DNA of 64,000 bases. Origin: Strigamia acuminata (Eukaryota > Arthropoda > Chilopoda > Geophilomorpha > Linotaeniidae). Shown in pieces: positions 1 to 11,739 of the stretch. The stretch lies in contig OX442315.1 in assembly GCA_949358305.1 (NCBI GenBank), positions 21,974,427-22,038,426 of the forward strand. The letters are read 5' to 3'. The first letter of the stretch is position 1. Each line of letters begins with the position of its first letter. Under the pieces are notes generated by a model. The model ran no database searches, was not told where the DNA came from, and worked only from the letters and a program-made list of their open reading frames with translations. The position numbers and the translations under genes are program-made.

Positions 1-288
1 AAAGTGGGAACTCGAGTTTCCAGTGAAATTTCCCTCTCAAGAGGGCCCCTTCCGTTGCATCAAGTGCTAATAATAGACTACTATTCACCGCACAAAAAAC
101 AGCAATAATAAAAAAACACATGTTTATTAATTAGGTGGATTTGCATCAAACAAGGTCAGAGATTATTAGGTTTCACGTTGAGAGCTCATCATTCCTGAAA
201 TTATTTTTAGCAGGGTCATTATCACGCGTGATGAGAAACAATTTCGACCACTATTTGTTTATCATTTTTGGGAAATAAAAATACTTAC
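1..288. other. Intron of WDR1, no coding signal seen
   Basis: This stretch follows a good donor site of the minus-strand WDR1 gene at 283-288. I found no further WDR1 exon in it, so it is read as intron whose downstream exon lies beyond the left edge. Confidence 0.5.
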
Positions 289-3200
289 GTGAATGTTTTA
301 GTGGTAGAACTAACACTCTTTGCTACATCGTCCATTCCACAGGTATACAGTGAAGCACCATCCACAGCCATGTCTTGAACTTGGTTGGTATGTCCTTGGC
401 CGGAAACACGGTCGCAATCCCCCGATGCAACATCCCAATAAGTGATAAAACCGTCGTGGCTTCCAGTGTATATTGTATTTTTGTCAGGAGTGGCAACAAG
501 GGCTGTTATCGATTTGTTGTGACCCTAAAATCGAGTTATCCAAACAATAATCGTCTTGTTACGAACATTTTTTTCATAAATACGTCCATTTTTTTAATTT
601 TTTAAAGTTAATTTGGTCATTGTATGCATCCCACATGAATTTTACATCAAACCGAGTGTTTTTCCATTAATTTAACATGCATTTCTTTCATTGCTCCCAA
701 ACAATGTGGCTCAAACTGTCCAAAAAGTTATTTCAGTCTTAAAAAAACAAACTTACTCACCCCTTAAAGTTCTACTAAATACAAAAACTAGATAAAACAA
801 AAAGATTTCTGCATTTCCTTGAATAAATTTGTTGAAACTTTATAAATTGCAACCACCTTACATCAAACAACCTTTACAGAGTTTGTATTTTCAAACTGAT
901 TTCAAAGAACTACTCTTCATATAAGAAACCTACCTAAAAACCAGAAATAGCAATCACCATAGCAACACAAGATTGGCTTTTGATTGGCTTAATGACCACA
1001 TCTTAGCAGCCAAGACAAAATACAAATACAAATGCCAGAGTGAAAGATGTAATATTTAAATCAAAACTAAATTTAAGGCTTGCTCTTTAATCAATACAAA
1101 ACAACAACTATTTCTATTCACACGAGAATTATATGATGTAACACCATGAGGTTGAAGCTCCACTTTGAACTGCTTTGCTCGTGTCATCATAATTATGCAA
1201 AGAAATGCTAATTCCACGATACAAATGACCCCACACCGACCCAAGATTAAATACAATCTTCAAATACATAATTAAATTGTTTACACGAGCGGAAAGAAAG
1301 TTCACACAAATTCTAGCGTTATTTGTTAATTGTTATTATAAAGTACCACGCAATAATTATAGAACAGATGATTGCGAGACACAAACACCACTAAAAAGCA
1401 AAACTATTTCCAGCTTTCATAAACTTTGATATTGCGCAGTTTTTGATCCCGAACGAGAAACAACACTTAAGAAAATTTACATATTCTTAAATTATTCTAT
1501 TTTTAAAACACCATCGAACGTTTTGAGTTCAAATTTGCATAATAGACCCACTTTATTTTAATAAATAAAAGCTTTATAATGCGGGTATTATAATTCGGTT
1601 AAAAGTTCCATCGGGTTATTAGTGTTACGAAATTATATTAAGTAAATGTCAATGCAGAAAAAAATAAATAAAAAAAATTAAAAAACTTACCTTAATAATT
1701 CTTAAAGGTTTCTTCGGATTATTTGGATCCAAATAGTTGATAAAGCCTGACAAGGAAACTGAGAGCATATACTGGCCCTGCCATAAACAACTGACTTGCT
1801 GATTATCGATTTCGTTGCCCATTGCAAATTCCCTTTGGAAAAAATAAATAAATAAATAAATAAATAAATAAATTTTAATTTTAACACAAAATTAATCTTT
1901 CATACGGTAAATATCACAAGTTTAATTTGATTCTTACGTTACAACACTCGTGGTTGCTACGTCCCAAAGTTTACACGTTTTGTCACCAGAGGCCGTTAGC
2001 AATTGATTCCCATCTGCACTCCAAGCAATCTTAAATTTGTATGCATTGTAGTTTTCAATTAATTTTAAAAAAAATATTAAAATGCAGATCATAATAAACT
2101 TACGGCATAAACGCCTCCTTTATGTGCAGGAACACCAAATTCCGCAATTTTTTCCGAATCTTTTCCATCATACAGGAAGACCTTGTTTTAAAACGGTTTT
2201 TAAATCATTTTTCAATAATATTTGTTTTTAAAATACCTTTCCATCAAATCCTGCACTTGCAAACTTCTCGCCATCGGGAGAAAAGCGCACGGCTTGAACA
2301 AACCTCGTATGATCCTAGAAATAATCACAAATTAAATAAATTCAAATTTTATTTCAAAATTCTTATTTTATTTCTACCTGTTTTGTACACTTAAACTTAA
2401 ATGGCGGTCCCTCGAAAAACGCTACAGTATTATCATCCGAAGCAGTTATGATTCTAAACGGACGTGAAGAACGAAAATCGCACGAATTCATCGTTTTACT
2501 CTGACCAGAGATTTCACCAACCGACGTTCCAGTATCGGACATAAAAACGTGTCCAAACCTTTAAAATAATAAATAATAAAAAAAAACATTTTATAATTAA
2601 TAACAAAATTCAATCCGTAACACTTTAAAATATACCGTTCACGGCCTTCACCGACAGCAACCATTCGCTGGCTGTCGGCCGACCAAGCGATATCCTTGAT
2701 TGTGCCTGCGATAGGTTGGAACTCATTTTTGAGCAAATGTTCCTTCTGAGTCGTGTCCCAAATACGAATTTTCCCGCTCTGGTCTCCAGAGGCGATGTAA
2801 AATCCACTGGGAGAATATTTGGCAACTGTGGTTAATGTTGAATGTTCAGTGTAAATTTCAGATATCGCCGGATTCTAAAATAAACAATTCACAATAAAAT
2901 TATCGGGCTAAAACAGCCATTTAATATCAAATTTTCAAATACCGCAATATCCCGAATGATGACGCTGTTACCGTTCGTGTAAAGGAAATTTTTCCCTTTA
3001 GGATCACCGCCCAAAACAATTGGGACTCCTCTTTGGGTTCGTGGTAAAGTGGCGAATATGCTTCCTACAATTCGAAACGTAAATTAGGATTGAATGAAAT
3101 TAAATATGTCAAAAGTGCGTTCCATTTGCTATTTATACACCTGCTTTAGCTAAATTTATTTTCAACACCTATACATTTTTTCGCGAGACGAATTTCTATC

Positions 3201-3616
3201 AGTATTTTTAATTTTTTTAAATTTTTTTTTAAATGGACGGTTAACAGCGGATGACAAAAATTATATATTTTTCTTTCTGTAATTAATTTCATACTTGGTT
3301 GCTTAGAGTTGACTTTTTTTAATATACAATTCGAAATAAATGATCAATTTTTGGCTGTGGGGACTGTTCGATGTTTTATTTCAAATTTAGGAGTCTGAAT
3401 TATATACAAATTAAGTCTTTTTTTATTGAATTATATTATTGTAATGATTTCTATAATCGAAAAGCAACCCGAATGAAATTGTGTGAGATACGCCCACGTC
3501 AATGCGAACTAACATTTCTTTAGGTTGCTGCCCATTGTAATAATTAAAAAAGTGAGCAGTGTGTATGCTACGAATAACAAACCTAAATGCAATAACTTAC
3601 GTGATTTGTAAGACAT
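289..3616 (-). CDS. WDR1: WDR1 / actin-interacting protein 1 (5' part, runs off the left edge)
   Basis: WD40-repeat protein that works with cofilin to disassemble actin filaments in the cytoplasm. Nine exons are readable on the minus strand with conserved phase: 3601-3616, 2943-3064, 2636-2874, 2378-2558, 2237-2314, 2104-2181, 1938-2029, 1691-1832 and 289-524. Recognisable stretches include [20 protein letters not shown] near the N terminus, [69 protein letters not shown] and the repeat ending [20 protein letters not shown]. All line up in order with animal WDR1. The start ATG gives MSYKS, and the first exon is only 16 coding bases. The last third (C-terminal propeller) is outside the window. 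Read as an intact gene; orthology to WDR1 is secure. Confidence 0.95.
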
Positions 3617-4294
3617 TATATTAATTAGCTTAAGAAAAGCCGATAACGCGAATGCCGAATGTCAAGAGGAAAAGGAAACCGATCGTCTTAAGTGGGCGAC
3701 CTCTCGTGACCATTTATGGAAGTTCCAGTCACACACACACGCAAATAACAATTCTGACTTTACGTTGTTTAGTTTCTTGATCTCGCAGAATTTAATCCCT
3801 TGTTCTCTCGTTTCTGTATATTTTTATTTTTTTCTTCTTTTCTCCTCAAAGAGTGGAAAATTTTCAGGTTATATACCGGTACTCAGTCATGACCCATCAT
3901 TCTAAAAATGGAATCAATTTATTATCTGCAAAAATGAAAAGTCTGTCGCTGCGAAATCTTTGAAATGGACTATACCGAGGTATTTACACAGAAAAAAAAC
4001 ACCATAGCCAACTGAATTAACACAACGTTGATTTAAGTTTAATCCAATACAGGAAGGGATGGCCGTGTGAGAGTGTAATTTACGGGACAATGACGTCGTT
4101 TCCACCTTGAACACACGTGAGGGCTTTGAAAGAAGAAAGACCATTCCTGAAAAGAGACCCGTGCGATGAGGTATTTTGTCTATCGTGTTTAAAATAACAC
4201 TTGAGCCGAAAGTTTATTTAAAAAATTTGTTGTTTTCTTTCAGATACTTGAAGATATATTAACATTATACTCGATTCAATCCGCAAGCTCGACA
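3617..4294. promoter_or_regulatory. Divergent intergenic region between WDR1 and cyclin J
   Basis: About 0.68 kb separates the start codons of two genes transcribed away from each other, so both promoters and 5' UTRs should lie here. A splice acceptor (pyrimidine run then cag) at about 4234-4243 suggests a non-coding first exon for the cyclin J gene. A short CA run lies at about 3732-3741. No conserved promoter box can be assigned with confidence. Confidence 0.45.
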
Positions 4295-5259
4295 ATGTTA
4301 TCTGAACGTGATTGGTGGATGACCGAATATGTGGTTGATATTTTTCAAATACTGCGACAGCGCGAAAATAGAGTTTGCAAATTAATGGGAAATTCGCCAC
4401 AATTGTATCAGCGAGCGAAACTTGTAGATTGGTTGATAAGAGCTGGCAGGGACTTGAAATTGAGGAGGACAGCAGTTTATTTGTCGGTGTATTTATTGGA
4501 TCATTATATGGATGGTCACAATTTGCTTGAGTGTCATCTCGTATTTGTAGCTGCAAGTTGTTTGTTAATATCTGGTATGTTTATATTTTTTTAAAAAATT
4601 ATTTTTATTTATTAGTTCATTATTGTATTTGTAGCAAAGTTTGAAGACAACGACAAATACGCACCGCGAATTTCACAGTTGAATCAAATGATTCCAAAAT
4701 ATAACTACACGATTAAGGAATTTATAAGGATGGAGTTAGCAATTTTGAAGTTTTTTGACTGGTGCATTATGGTTCCAACAGTTCCACATTTCATAGAATA
4801 CTTTTCGACAGAAGCAATTTGTTGTCAAGATTTGAATTATTCAGAATTATCAAATGGTTTATTGGAGAAAGAAATGATATATTACATTGATTACTTCATG
4901 GAACTTACATTAAATGGTAAAAGCAGCAATGGTGACTGTAACAGTTTAAATAACAATGAAAAAATATTTTATTTTAGATTTAAACTACACTCGTTTTGAT
5001 CCATCAGTGATAGCAGCTTCATGCATTGGTTGTACGAGGATATACTTAATGCTCACACCGAGGTGGACTGTGAATTTGGAAACAATTACTGGTTATTCTT
5101 GGTCACAATTACAGTCGTGCATTGAAATTATGATGAGGTTAGAAGTGCGTGCATTTCACACAATAATTTAGTCAAACATTATTTTATCTTTTATTTTGAA
5201 GGACAGTGGCGTACGATGAACAACTGAGGAACCACAAGCCGTGGAAAAGGCAGGACTAA
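4295..5259 (+). CDS. CCNJ: Cyclin J
   Basis: Cyclin-fold protein of the cyclin J group, expected to bind a cyclin-dependent kinase. Four exons: 4295-4574, 4635-4916, 4978-5137 and 5202-5259, giving 259 residues and ending HKPWKRQD. Markers in order are the N-terminal WWMTEYVVDIFQILRQRE, the cyclin-box segment AVYLSVYLLDHYMDGHNLLE, FVAASCLLIS then AKFEDNDKYAPRISQLN, the helix MELAILKFFDW followed by VPHFIEYFSTEA, and ITGYSWSQLQSCIE. These match animal cyclin J. The two cyclin folds are complete, but the protein is shorter than the vertebrate one because the long C-terminal tail is missing. It stands tail-to-tail with POLD4, stop codons about 250 bp apart. Identification is confident; the kinase partner is not visible from sequence. 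Confidence 0.9.
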
Positions 5260-5506
5260 AGTTTGACGTTGAGTTAGGAACAATTCTCCAAGAAACAATT
5301 TTTGTACAAATTAAATTGAATGGTAAAGTTTTTATTCGTGAAGAAATTTCTATCGATCTTCATAACTGTAACAAGTTGTATAAAGTAATGATATAAAACA
5401 TAATTCTTGAAAAAAATATATATTCGTATCACAGCATCTTTGCTTTTAGTCCAAAACACTATAAAAAAAAAGATTTAATATTTATTTATTATTTTTTAAC
5501 AGCACA

Positions 5507-5994
5507 TTACCATTTATTTATATCTTTTCCTGTGTTATTCTTGATAATAGCATCCTTAATGTTTTGTGGAGGATGTAATCCTGAAGAAAAGGCTCTTTCC
5601 CATCTCTCCAGTCTTGTAATCCCTTTGAAGAAATGTACATGAAATCTAACGTGCACACAATTAAAAATATTTACCTATGGCTGGTCCATATTTCCAATTC
5701 AGATCGAATTGATTAAGTTGAATATTCTCATTTGACTCTACTTCGAAATAAAAATTGCATGATTTTGTTTCAGTAACATTTTCATATTGTCATACCTGTT
5801 TCAACTATTTTTGTTGAAATCCGTTTTTTCGAAAGATTTTGAGTCTTCTTAATTGTTTTTTTTGACTTAAGCAATTTACTTGATCGAAATAAGTCATTTA
5901 TTTTAACTTGATTTTTCATAGCGAGAAACTCTCTGCTTATTTTCTCTTTGGTCGCCATTTTTTCCGTCATCATAAACGAATAGTTAATTAACAA
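5507..5994 (-). CDS. POLD4: DNA polymerase delta subunit 4 (p12)
   Basis: Small accessory subunit of replicative DNA polymerase delta, acting in the nucleus. Three exons: 5796-5994, 5675-5740 and 5507-5622. The C-terminal half carries the family core, LNQFDLNWKYGPAIG joined to ITRLERWERAFSSGLHPPQN, which is diagnostic of p12. The N-terminal half is lysine-rich and contains QVKINDLF, which fits a PCNA-interacting (PIP-box-like) pattern Q-x-x-I-x-x-L-F. The longest frame starts at 5994 (126 residues). An internal ATG at 5958, beginning MATKEKISREF, would give 114 residues, closer to the roughly 107 of vertebrates, so the start is uncertain. Drosophila lacks a recognised p12 gene, which makes its presence here informative. 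Confidence 0.88.
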
Positions 5995-6391
5995 TCAAAT
6001 AAACACTGAACAATTACTACCGGAAAGTGATTGCTGAATTCACGTGACATAATTTGCAATACAGACTCGTCCATTTTAACTTTACAAGAAATCGAACATG
6101 AATCAAGGTTGAGAGAGTCACATATCGCCCTCTATTGAGGAAAAATGTAAAGTCAGCATGTACTCGACTCGAGGTAGGACTTTCCGGTGTTTTCAAACTT
6201 TCTTTGAACTTTTATGAAGTGTCCGTTCCCAAAATCGACCAAAATCATGATTTAAAGAGCTAAAGTACTTTTTAATTTTTGCGATTCATAAACTTCTGTT
6301 CTCATATTGCAAGTAATTCTTAATTCAATTCTCTGCTTTATGTTTCAGAAAATTTGTAATTACACGCATGCTGATTGCTGCGCCGTTAGTG
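5995..6391. other. Intergenic, 5' of POLD4
   Basis: No coding signal is seen. It should hold the POLD4 promoter. A 17-bp string (tgattgctgaattcacg) near 6028 recurs near 9059, with no further similarity around it. Confidence 0.4.
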
Positions 6392-6982
6392 TTTCGAAGC
6401 GGCCAGCACCAAATTTGCGCGACCCAAATTTGCGCCGTCTTTATTTTGGCTCAAATTTGCGCCGGCCCAAATTTGCGCGATTCAAATTTGCGCCGACCCA
6501 AATTTGCGCCGACCCAAATTTGCGCCGACCCAAATTTGCGCAACATACGTCACGACTGACCGCCAGGGCGCGCCTTGGGATACCCTCAACCCCCTTTGCG
6601 GGGTTTCTTCATTTCGTCGCCCTTCATTTAGTTGCCCTTTATTTAATTTCCGACCAATACTCAATGGAAGGAGAATTGCTTAAAAAAAGTGGTAAGGTTA
6701 GGTTCGCGGGGGGTCAAGGGGGGGCGCTAGCCCCTCCTTGTTAGGCATTCTTAGGAATACGAGAGGCGGACTCAGCCTAACAGCGGCGGCGACGAAATGT
6801 TCTGCGCATGCGTCGCGCTAATTTGACCACGCGCAAATTTGGGTCGGCGCAAATTTGGGTCGGCGCAAATTTGAATCGCGCAAATTTGGTTTGCGCAAAT
6901 TTGGGTCGGTGCAAATTTGAATCGCGCAAATACGGGTCGCGCAAATTTGATTTGCGCTAATCTGAACCCTGCCCTTTCGAAG
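6392..6982. mobile_element. Foldback-like element with inverted arrays of a 16-bp repeat
   Basis: Between about 6408 and 6545 the motif caaatttgcgc, usually followed by cgacc, occurs about nine times in one orientation. Between about 6830 and 6965 the reverse complement (gcgcaaatttgggtcg) occurs about as often. The two arrays enclose roughly 285 bp of GC-rich sequence. The octamer tttcgaag lies immediately outside on both sides (6392-6399 and 6975-6982), as expected for an 8-bp target-site duplication. There is no transposase. It resembles a non-autonomous foldback/MITE element, possibly hAT-related from the 8-bp duplication; the superfamily is inference. Confidence 0.65.
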
Positions 6983-7234
6983 ATGATGAAATAGAATGCA
7001 CTCTTGTAGGTTGCTGTAGGTTTAAAGTGTAGGAGTTGAGTCTGCCATGATCCATATGATTACGGTAAGGGACACTGCTCTATTATACAAAAATGGTTTC
7101 AAAATAAAAGCGCATTTTTTAGAAGGTATATTTTATTTATTTATTTTTTAATCAAAAAATTTATTTTTAAGTCAAAAAATTGTTTTTTGAGTCAATGAGA
7201 GTAAATGCAGAATACCCAATTATTTATGTTTACA

Positions 7235-7360
7235 AATTATTACATTTACAAATTATTTCAGTAAATACAAATCACTTTGGTAAATACAAATCATATTGGT
7301 AAATACAAATCATTTTGGTAAATACAAATTATTTCGGTAAATACAAATTATTTTGGAGTA
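7235..7360. repeat. Short tandem array, about 18-bp unit
   Basis: About six imperfect copies of a unit like ggtaaatacaaatcattt follow each other, with base changes between copies. The flanking DNA is AT-rich, and there is no coding signal from 6983 to 7612. Confidence 0.6.
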
Positions 7361-7612
7361 ATCACAAATTTTTTGTGTGTAAATAAATTTTATTGGTGGA
7401 AAACAACGTCTGTTGTAAAGGTTTTATAAACTAGAATTTAGAAATAATAAAGGTCGCGTCAGACCAGTTTTCACTACAGCAGGTTTACCTGTGATTGTAG
7501 TTACTTACTAGTAATTTATTTTGGAGAAACTGAGTGAGGTAATTTCTTCAAATTTTAAATTATAATACCGATACCGTCACATGTTTTCACTTTTTAACTA
7601 TTTCGATTCAGA

Positions 7613-8258
7613 ATGTATTGCCGTAGAATATATATTTCCCCTTTACATTTAAAACAATATGTAAAAAGGGTATTAGCAGCGTCACGTCTTCAACAAGGAA
7701 ATGAATGGACTGGATTTGGGAGAATGTTTAATACGAAACGCACTGGTGGAATTTTATGGGCCTTGATTGATAATTGTTAGCTATCAAATGTACGACAGTG
7801 TTCTCTGCTTCTTATCTATTCCCACTATTGTCAACATAGACATTTATGAAACTGATTTGATGTGGTTCTCACCGGCACAAGTTTTTGGAGTAGACACACC
7901 AACTTTATTGCATTATTGGAATCAAGTTCCTAACATTGACATTACAAATAAACCACTTAAATGTTTGAAACCAATGCAGACATTGAAGCTGGAAAAAGAC
8001 ACCGAAGCATGGAATTATAATGATTTATATGCCGCTTCGAGTTTTAAAAACCAATTGGAGAAATTAAGCGTTATATCAAATGTGAGTCGATTAATGACTC
8101 GCTGGTATTACTCAACTGAAAATTATTAATATATTTATTTCAGAAGAAGGAAGTTTTATGGTAAATAAATGGTGCTCATGCCTTTCAACATTCAGGCATC
8201 AACCTATTTGAAATTACTGGTTTAACTGGGCAAACGCTTGCAATTGGTTCACTTAAAA
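7613..8258 (+). pseudogene. DEG/ENaC channel fragment, copy 1 (broken)
   Basis: N-terminal part of a degenerin/epithelial sodium channel gene of the arthropod pickpocket type, parallel to copy 2 at 10.1 kb. Before the first membrane helix it reads GNEWTGFGRMFNTKRTGGIL, and after it IIVSYQMYDSV, LKCLKPMQTLKLEKDTEAWN and so on. Within the first transmembrane segment it lacks 14 bases present in copy 2 (junction at 7770/7771), shifting the frame. The second exon (8144-8258) begins KKEVLW and then has an in-frame TAA at 8162-8164. The rest of the ectodomain and the second membrane helix are absent. Two independent lesions and a missing 3' half make it a pseudogene fragment. Confidence 0.75.
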
Positions 8259-9927
8259 GTAAGCATTTGATAAGTTGCTTGGTAAATTTGAATTTCCTAA
8301 CTTTGCTGTCTTGGCTTAAAGAAGTAGTAATCTACAAGTTAAATTAAAAAAACCTGGGACGTAATGATCATGACGACAAAAAAAAAGTTAATGGCAAAAT
8401 AATACACAAAATATTTATACAATGAAAAAATTCTTAATATAGATGAACGTTCACATGTAAAGCAATTTAAAAAATATTAGAGAAGTAGAATAAATCTCAT
8501 TATTCTTTTTCATCCTTAATTCAAAATACCTGGGACATGTAAAACAAGAATAAAAATAACTGAGAAATAGGGAGAAAAGAAAGAAAAAGATTTCAAAAAG
8601 TAGAAACTAGTGCAAAATAGCCATAATTAGTAGAATTAAAGTTATAACCTGTCCTATTATATTATTTTGTGTGATATGTGACAGGAAATGAGTTTGCCTT
8701 AGTAACAGACATGGCGGCTTTGGGATGGAGCGCTCAAATGTGATTCAGCGTCTTCTATCCATAAAACAACGGTATAAACAATCGCACAATCCCACTCACA
8801 CATCTTTTTGAATAAACTTACTTTCTCTAAAAGTTACTGTTTATTTTTTTAAATACTTTATATTTTTGTGAATTAAATTCCAGAATTAAGGAATGAAATA
8901 ATCAATAATTTTATTTTGAAACTAATGTTTAACTATTTTGTATTTCTCGCTATCACAAAAAAGGCTAATAATTTATCATGTCGTTTAGATTGGATCATTC
9001 AATGAACTATTTCCATTTGTTCGCCGTTTTTGCTGTCTTGATAACGATTTCTAACTGATTGCTGAATTCACGCGTCTGAGTTCAATCAAACCTTGCTGGA
9101 GTCAAGTACTTTTCTAACCTGTGTTTGCTGTGCTGTTCAGGAATGTTAGTACTTGTCTGTGCTAATTCACTCAGCATCATTTCTTGTGGTCAGATAAACT
9201 TCGTCCTAGAGTTGGTGGCACTCGCTAATCCATTTTGCCTTCGCATCGTCGTTGATTCTCAGAAATGGAATTTATAGATTATTACTAGTAAAATAAAATA
9301 TTTTTATTTAATGTGCGCGCTCGCGTTTTTGTGTGCGTCCATGAAGTTTTAAGGGGTTGCTTTTGATATGTGCTGCTGTGAAGCGGCAAGGGGCTGCACA
9401 CGAGTGTAGCTGTAGCTGGCAACATTACGAAAAGGAGGGATTTTTGGACGACTGTATCTTTGGATTAGGTCGCGATTCCTACGTTTTTTTTTAAAGAAAC
9501 GATCCTCTCATTGAGCCCTATCCAAATATGTAAAAAATCATTGTGAATGGTTTGTTAAACGTATTAGCCAATTATTCTAAATAGTTGACTGCCTGGTTAA
9601 TCTTTGAAATTTAAATTTAAATTTAAATTTAAACTTTTAGCAATCTTTTCAGATGAAGCATATACTGTATAGGATACACTTTGCAGTTTCATGTTTGCTC
9701 TGATGTACTGTACTGTACTGTACTACATATCAACACATAATAAAAATAAAGATATTTAAAGGGAATAAAGGCTTCATTCGAAATGAATTTGTCAATTTTT
9801 AACAACAAGCAAATGTGCACTTTAATTTTTAAAGTTTATTAAAATGCAGCGGTAATAACAGAAGAGGCAAATGCAATCAAATAAATTATTCGTAGAATTA
9901 AAAAGTAACGGTTAATCAGAAATTTAT
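8259..9927. other. Intergenic spacer in the DEG/ENaC cluster
   Basis: No gene is recognised. It holds simple repeats only: a taaattt run near 9607-9635 and a tgtac pentamer run near 9704-9725. No missing 3' exons of copy 1 could be found here. Confidence 0.4.
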
Positions 9928-10067
9928 GTGCTTCTGTTACGCACATATGAGCAATCAATAACGAACGATGTAAGGGACTTTGCAAACTCGATTTTAAACA
10001 CACCTCAAACTTTTGTATACAATCAGTATGCATCAAAAGAGAGTATTGATTTTACGTGTGAAAAAAC

Positions 10068-11714
10068 ATGTCAAAAGCATATTATCAGATTTGCAGCAAA
10101 AAAAATGAATGGACTAGATTTGGAAGAATGTCAAACACGAAGCAATCCAACACTTCTAGAATATTATGGGTTTGGATTGAGATTTCTTGCTTGATAATTG
10201 TTGGCTATCAAACGTACGATCGTGTATGTACTTCTTATCAGTTCCCACTATTGTCAACACAGACATTTCCGAAACTGATACGATCTGGCTACCGTCGACA
10301 CCAGCGTATGGAATGGCCACACCAAACTTATTACGATATTGAAGAAATAGATAAACAACTGAAATGCATGAAACCCTTCAGATCATTAATGTTGAAAAAG
10401 AATATAGAAGCATGGAATTACGTTGATTTCTATGAGAATTCGAGCATTAGAAACCAATTGGATACACTAACTTGTAAGCATCCTTTCAAACGCGAGTGCA
10501 CAATTACAATTACAATTATCCCTCACGAATAGTTCAATATTTATTCTAGAAAACAAATGTTGTATGGGAGAAAAATTCGATTATCGAACTGACTGAAACC
10601 AATGGTGCGGCTGGATCGACTATGGTTATTAAATCATGTAGGTATCATTTTATACAGTTAAAATTCTATTAACACTTTGTGTTATTAATAAAATTGTCTA
10701 TATTTAAGCCTAGATAAAATTAAAGTGAAGGTCAAATTTGTACTCATTACAGCCGCATCTAATTTATACGCGCAATATTTTAATTAAATTATTATAGATT
10801 TCTGAAGTTGGGGTTTATTTTATTGTACTGTATATAAAACTTCTTTTTAACTCTTCCGTTTCGCTGAAAGATTGACATATTTAATACCGGTACTTTTCTG
10901 TTTGTTTAGACGACGCATTGAAATTTGCAGCAGAATTCGTAATTGCATTGGAAAAAAGAAAAACAGTTCGTCCTTTTGTGATGATTACCCAAGTGTAACG
11001 GTAGTGTACAATTGATTAACTAGAAATCAATTATCACATCAAATGAGTAAGGAAAACTTTCAACAAAAAAGTGTATTATTTCTTTTAGTTTGGAATATAT
11101 GATGAGTTATTCCCTTATCGATACGTGATTAACACGAAGGCAGGTACGCGTGACTACGGTATGTCAGAACATCTCCAATGCAAGTAAGTCAAATGAATTG
11201 TATTATATCTGCTCTACTTGCCACATTATTTTCAAAACCTTTTCGATTTTGGAGAGTGGTTTGGATCCCCGGCTACTGGATTTTTAGACCATTTATAAAA
11301 TTGCTGTCACGAATTTCAAATCATTCTAAACCTAGGTTGCCAGTAATGCCGTCGGAATTGAATAAAGAAGACTGCAGTGAAATTAAAAACAAGAGTATTG
11401 CTGCAGAGACGTACGATCAAATTTACGACGAAATTTACACTAGCTGCGGTTGCAAACTATTTTGTCAACAAGTAGCACTTATCGCCCACGCTGTTGTTAC
11501 TCTATCGGTGGAAGAAGATAAATTGTGCATGCATTTCAGTCAAGCGGACAACAAGACCCAAACGATGACAGAAGTTAAAACGTACCACTTTGGAAATTTA
11601 ATGGCTGATTTTGGTGGCAATTTGGGTTTATTTATGGGCTTGTCCCTTTTATCCATTATCGAGATGGAATGCACATTCATTAACTTCTTTAAAAGCACCT
11701 ACACGCGAAAGTAG
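10068..11714 (+). CDS. DEG/ENaC (pickpocket-type) sodium channel, copy 2
   Basis: Amiloride-sensitive-type trimeric cation channel subunit with two membrane helices and a large cysteine-bearing ectodomain. Exon 1 (about 10068-10472) has KKNEWTRFGRM, then helix 1, ILWVWIEISCLIIVGYQTYD. Exons 10552-10639, 10910-10992 and 11089-11183 carry the ectodomain with consistent phase. The last exon (11336-11714) has SCGCKLFCQQ and then the hallmark second helix, FGGNLGLFMGLSLLSIIE, including the selectivity-filter region, ending FFKSTYTRK. The exon 1/exon 2 junction does not keep frame with any GT donor I can find, so this copy may also be damaged. The true start codon upstream of 10068 is not settled. 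Family assignment is firm; functionality is not. Confidence 0.7.
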
Positions 11715-11739
11715 ACAAAATTTCCCGACTTAAACATAA

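Noticed and set aside
6307-6744. 145-codon frame crossing the foldback element
   Set aside because: Its body is translation of the caaatttgcgc repeat; no homologue and no splice logic.
6028-9075. Shared 17-mer tgattgctgaattcacg near 6028 and 9059 as possible element ends
   Set aside because: Similarity does not extend beyond the 17-mer, both copies are in the same orientation, and no target duplication flanks them.
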